Source of the DNA: JBGQDM01 sp041495845 | GTDB lineage: Bacteria > Acidobacteriota > Terriglobia > Terriglobales > Acidobacteriaceae | Direction of reading: 5' to 3' | NCBI GenBank assembly: GCA_041495845.1 | Contig: JBGQDM010000157.1 | Location: 1 to 5,458, forward strand | Length of the DNA stretch: 5,458 nt | In this document: positions 5,150-5,458 of the stretch, piece after piece | How positions within the stretch are numbered: the first letter of the stretch is position 1 | Layout: the number at the start of each line of letters is the position of its first letter | Made by a program: the position numbers and the translations under genes | Notes under the pieces: model-generated | What the model was told of the DNA's origin: nothing | Database searches by the model: none | What the model saw: the letters and a program-made list of their open reading frames with translations, nothing else

Positions 5150-5238
5150 CGCCCGGCTGGAAGCGGGTCGAGGCAGAAACGGCCCGGGCGTCTTGCCTGT
5201 TCTTGGAACACTTTACGCCTCGAACGCTTCTTTCGAGG
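5150..5238 (+). promoter_or_regulatory. Possible structured 5' leader of the cytochrome c gene
   Basis: Three perfect 7-bp complementarities are visible: CGCCCGG (5150-5156) with CCGGGCG (5184-5190); CCTCGAA (5218-5224) with TTCGAGG (5232-5238), 7-nt loop; and TCGAGGC (5168-5174) with GCCTCGA (5217-5223). The last two are mutually exclusive. The 5232-5238 arm includes GAGG of the Shine-Dalgarno GAGGAGG, so one fold would hide the ribosome site and the other would free it. This is inference from base pairing only. Confidence 0.35.
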
Positions 5239-5246
5239 AGGACGCA

Positions 5247-5458
5247 ATGTTCAAGCCACTCTTCATTCTTCCCGCTCTGTTACTCGCATACGCCGCCAGC
5301 ACCGGACAAACCCAGACCCAACCGAAGCCCGCCGCTCCCGCGGAATACAAGATTCCACCCGAGGCTGCGCAGCAGGCCAATCCCGTCAAGCCGACTCCGG
5401 AGTCCCAGGCCCGCGCTGAGAAGGTGTACGGATATGACTGCGCGTTCTGTCACGGCAA
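5247..5458 (+). CDS. Secreted c-type cytochrome, N-terminal part
   Basis: This partial gene is cut by the right window edge after 70 codons. The product starts with a signal peptide (MFKPLFILPALLLAYAASTG, cleavage probably near AAS or TGQ), then a Gln/Thr/Pro/Ala-rich linker, then EYKIPPEAAQQANPVKPTPE and a helix leading to YGYDCAFCHG. CAFCH is a CxxCH haem c attachment site (Cys65, Cys68 and His69 from the ATG), so the protein should carry covalent haem outside the cytoplasm and transfer electrons, probably as a small class I cytochrome. The axial Met and the rest of the fold are outside the window. The ATG is well supported by AGGAGG (5236-5241) 5 nt upstream. The region 5096-5246 upstream holds a candidate promoter and inverted repeats. 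It is divergent from the racemase-like gene. Confidence 0.9.
   Translation, partial: MFKPLFILPALLLAYAASTGQTQTQPKPAAPAEYKIPPEAAQQANPVKPTPESQARAEKVYGYDCAFCHG

Overview
The window reads as an ordinary chromosomal stretch of a moderately GC-rich bacterium. It is most likely an Acidobacteriota (Terriglobia-like) genome. I infer this from the style of several proteins (a short Acidobacteria-like hypothetical membrane protein, a proline-rich-linker cytochrome c, a secreted P1-family peptidase) and from an intergenic repeat with three ATCCGTG units of a type I associate with Acidobacteria and related phyla. No database search was possible. I see no tRNA, rRNA, CRISPR array, insertion sequence or phage gene.

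Layout from left to right: (1) 1-162, minus strand, the N-terminal part of a single-pass membrane protein of unknown function, cut by the window edge. (2) 236-565, plus strand, a MIP18/DUF59 iron-sulfur cluster assembly factor, divergent from gene 1. (3) 569-838, minus strand, a small helical-hairpin membrane protein, tail-to-tail with gene 2 with only 3 nt between the stop codons. (4) 902-2059, plus strand, a secreted P1 (S58, DmpA-like) self-processing aminopeptidase, followed after 10 nt by (5) 2070-2642, a four-helix membrane protein with an HGxxH motif; these two look like one operon. (6) 2654-2741, an imperfect long inverted repeat with a T tract, sitting between convergent genes. (7) 2747-4252, minus strand, a complete NAD-type aldehyde dehydrogenase. 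(8) 4343-5038, minus strand, an Asp/Glu racemase-superfamily protein that lacks both usual catalytic cysteines; it lies 90 nt upstream of the dehydrogenase. (9) 5247-5458, plus strand, the start of a secreted c-type cytochrome with a CxxCH haem site, cut by the window edge.

No single pathway joins all genes. The clearest functional units are the peptidase with its membrane-protein partner, and the racemase-like protein with the aldehyde dehydrogenase on one strand. The most interesting non-coding signals are a back-to-back promoter pair with overlapping -10 boxes at 863-890, a recurring TANACTG box upstream of three plus-strand genes, the ATCCGTG hairpin repeat, and a cytochrome leader in which one 7-nt segment can pair with either of two partners, one of which covers the ribosome binding site. 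I did not find a clearly new multi-gene system. The best candidates for a second look are the cysteine-less racemase homologue, the HGxxH membrane protein and the cytochrome leader.
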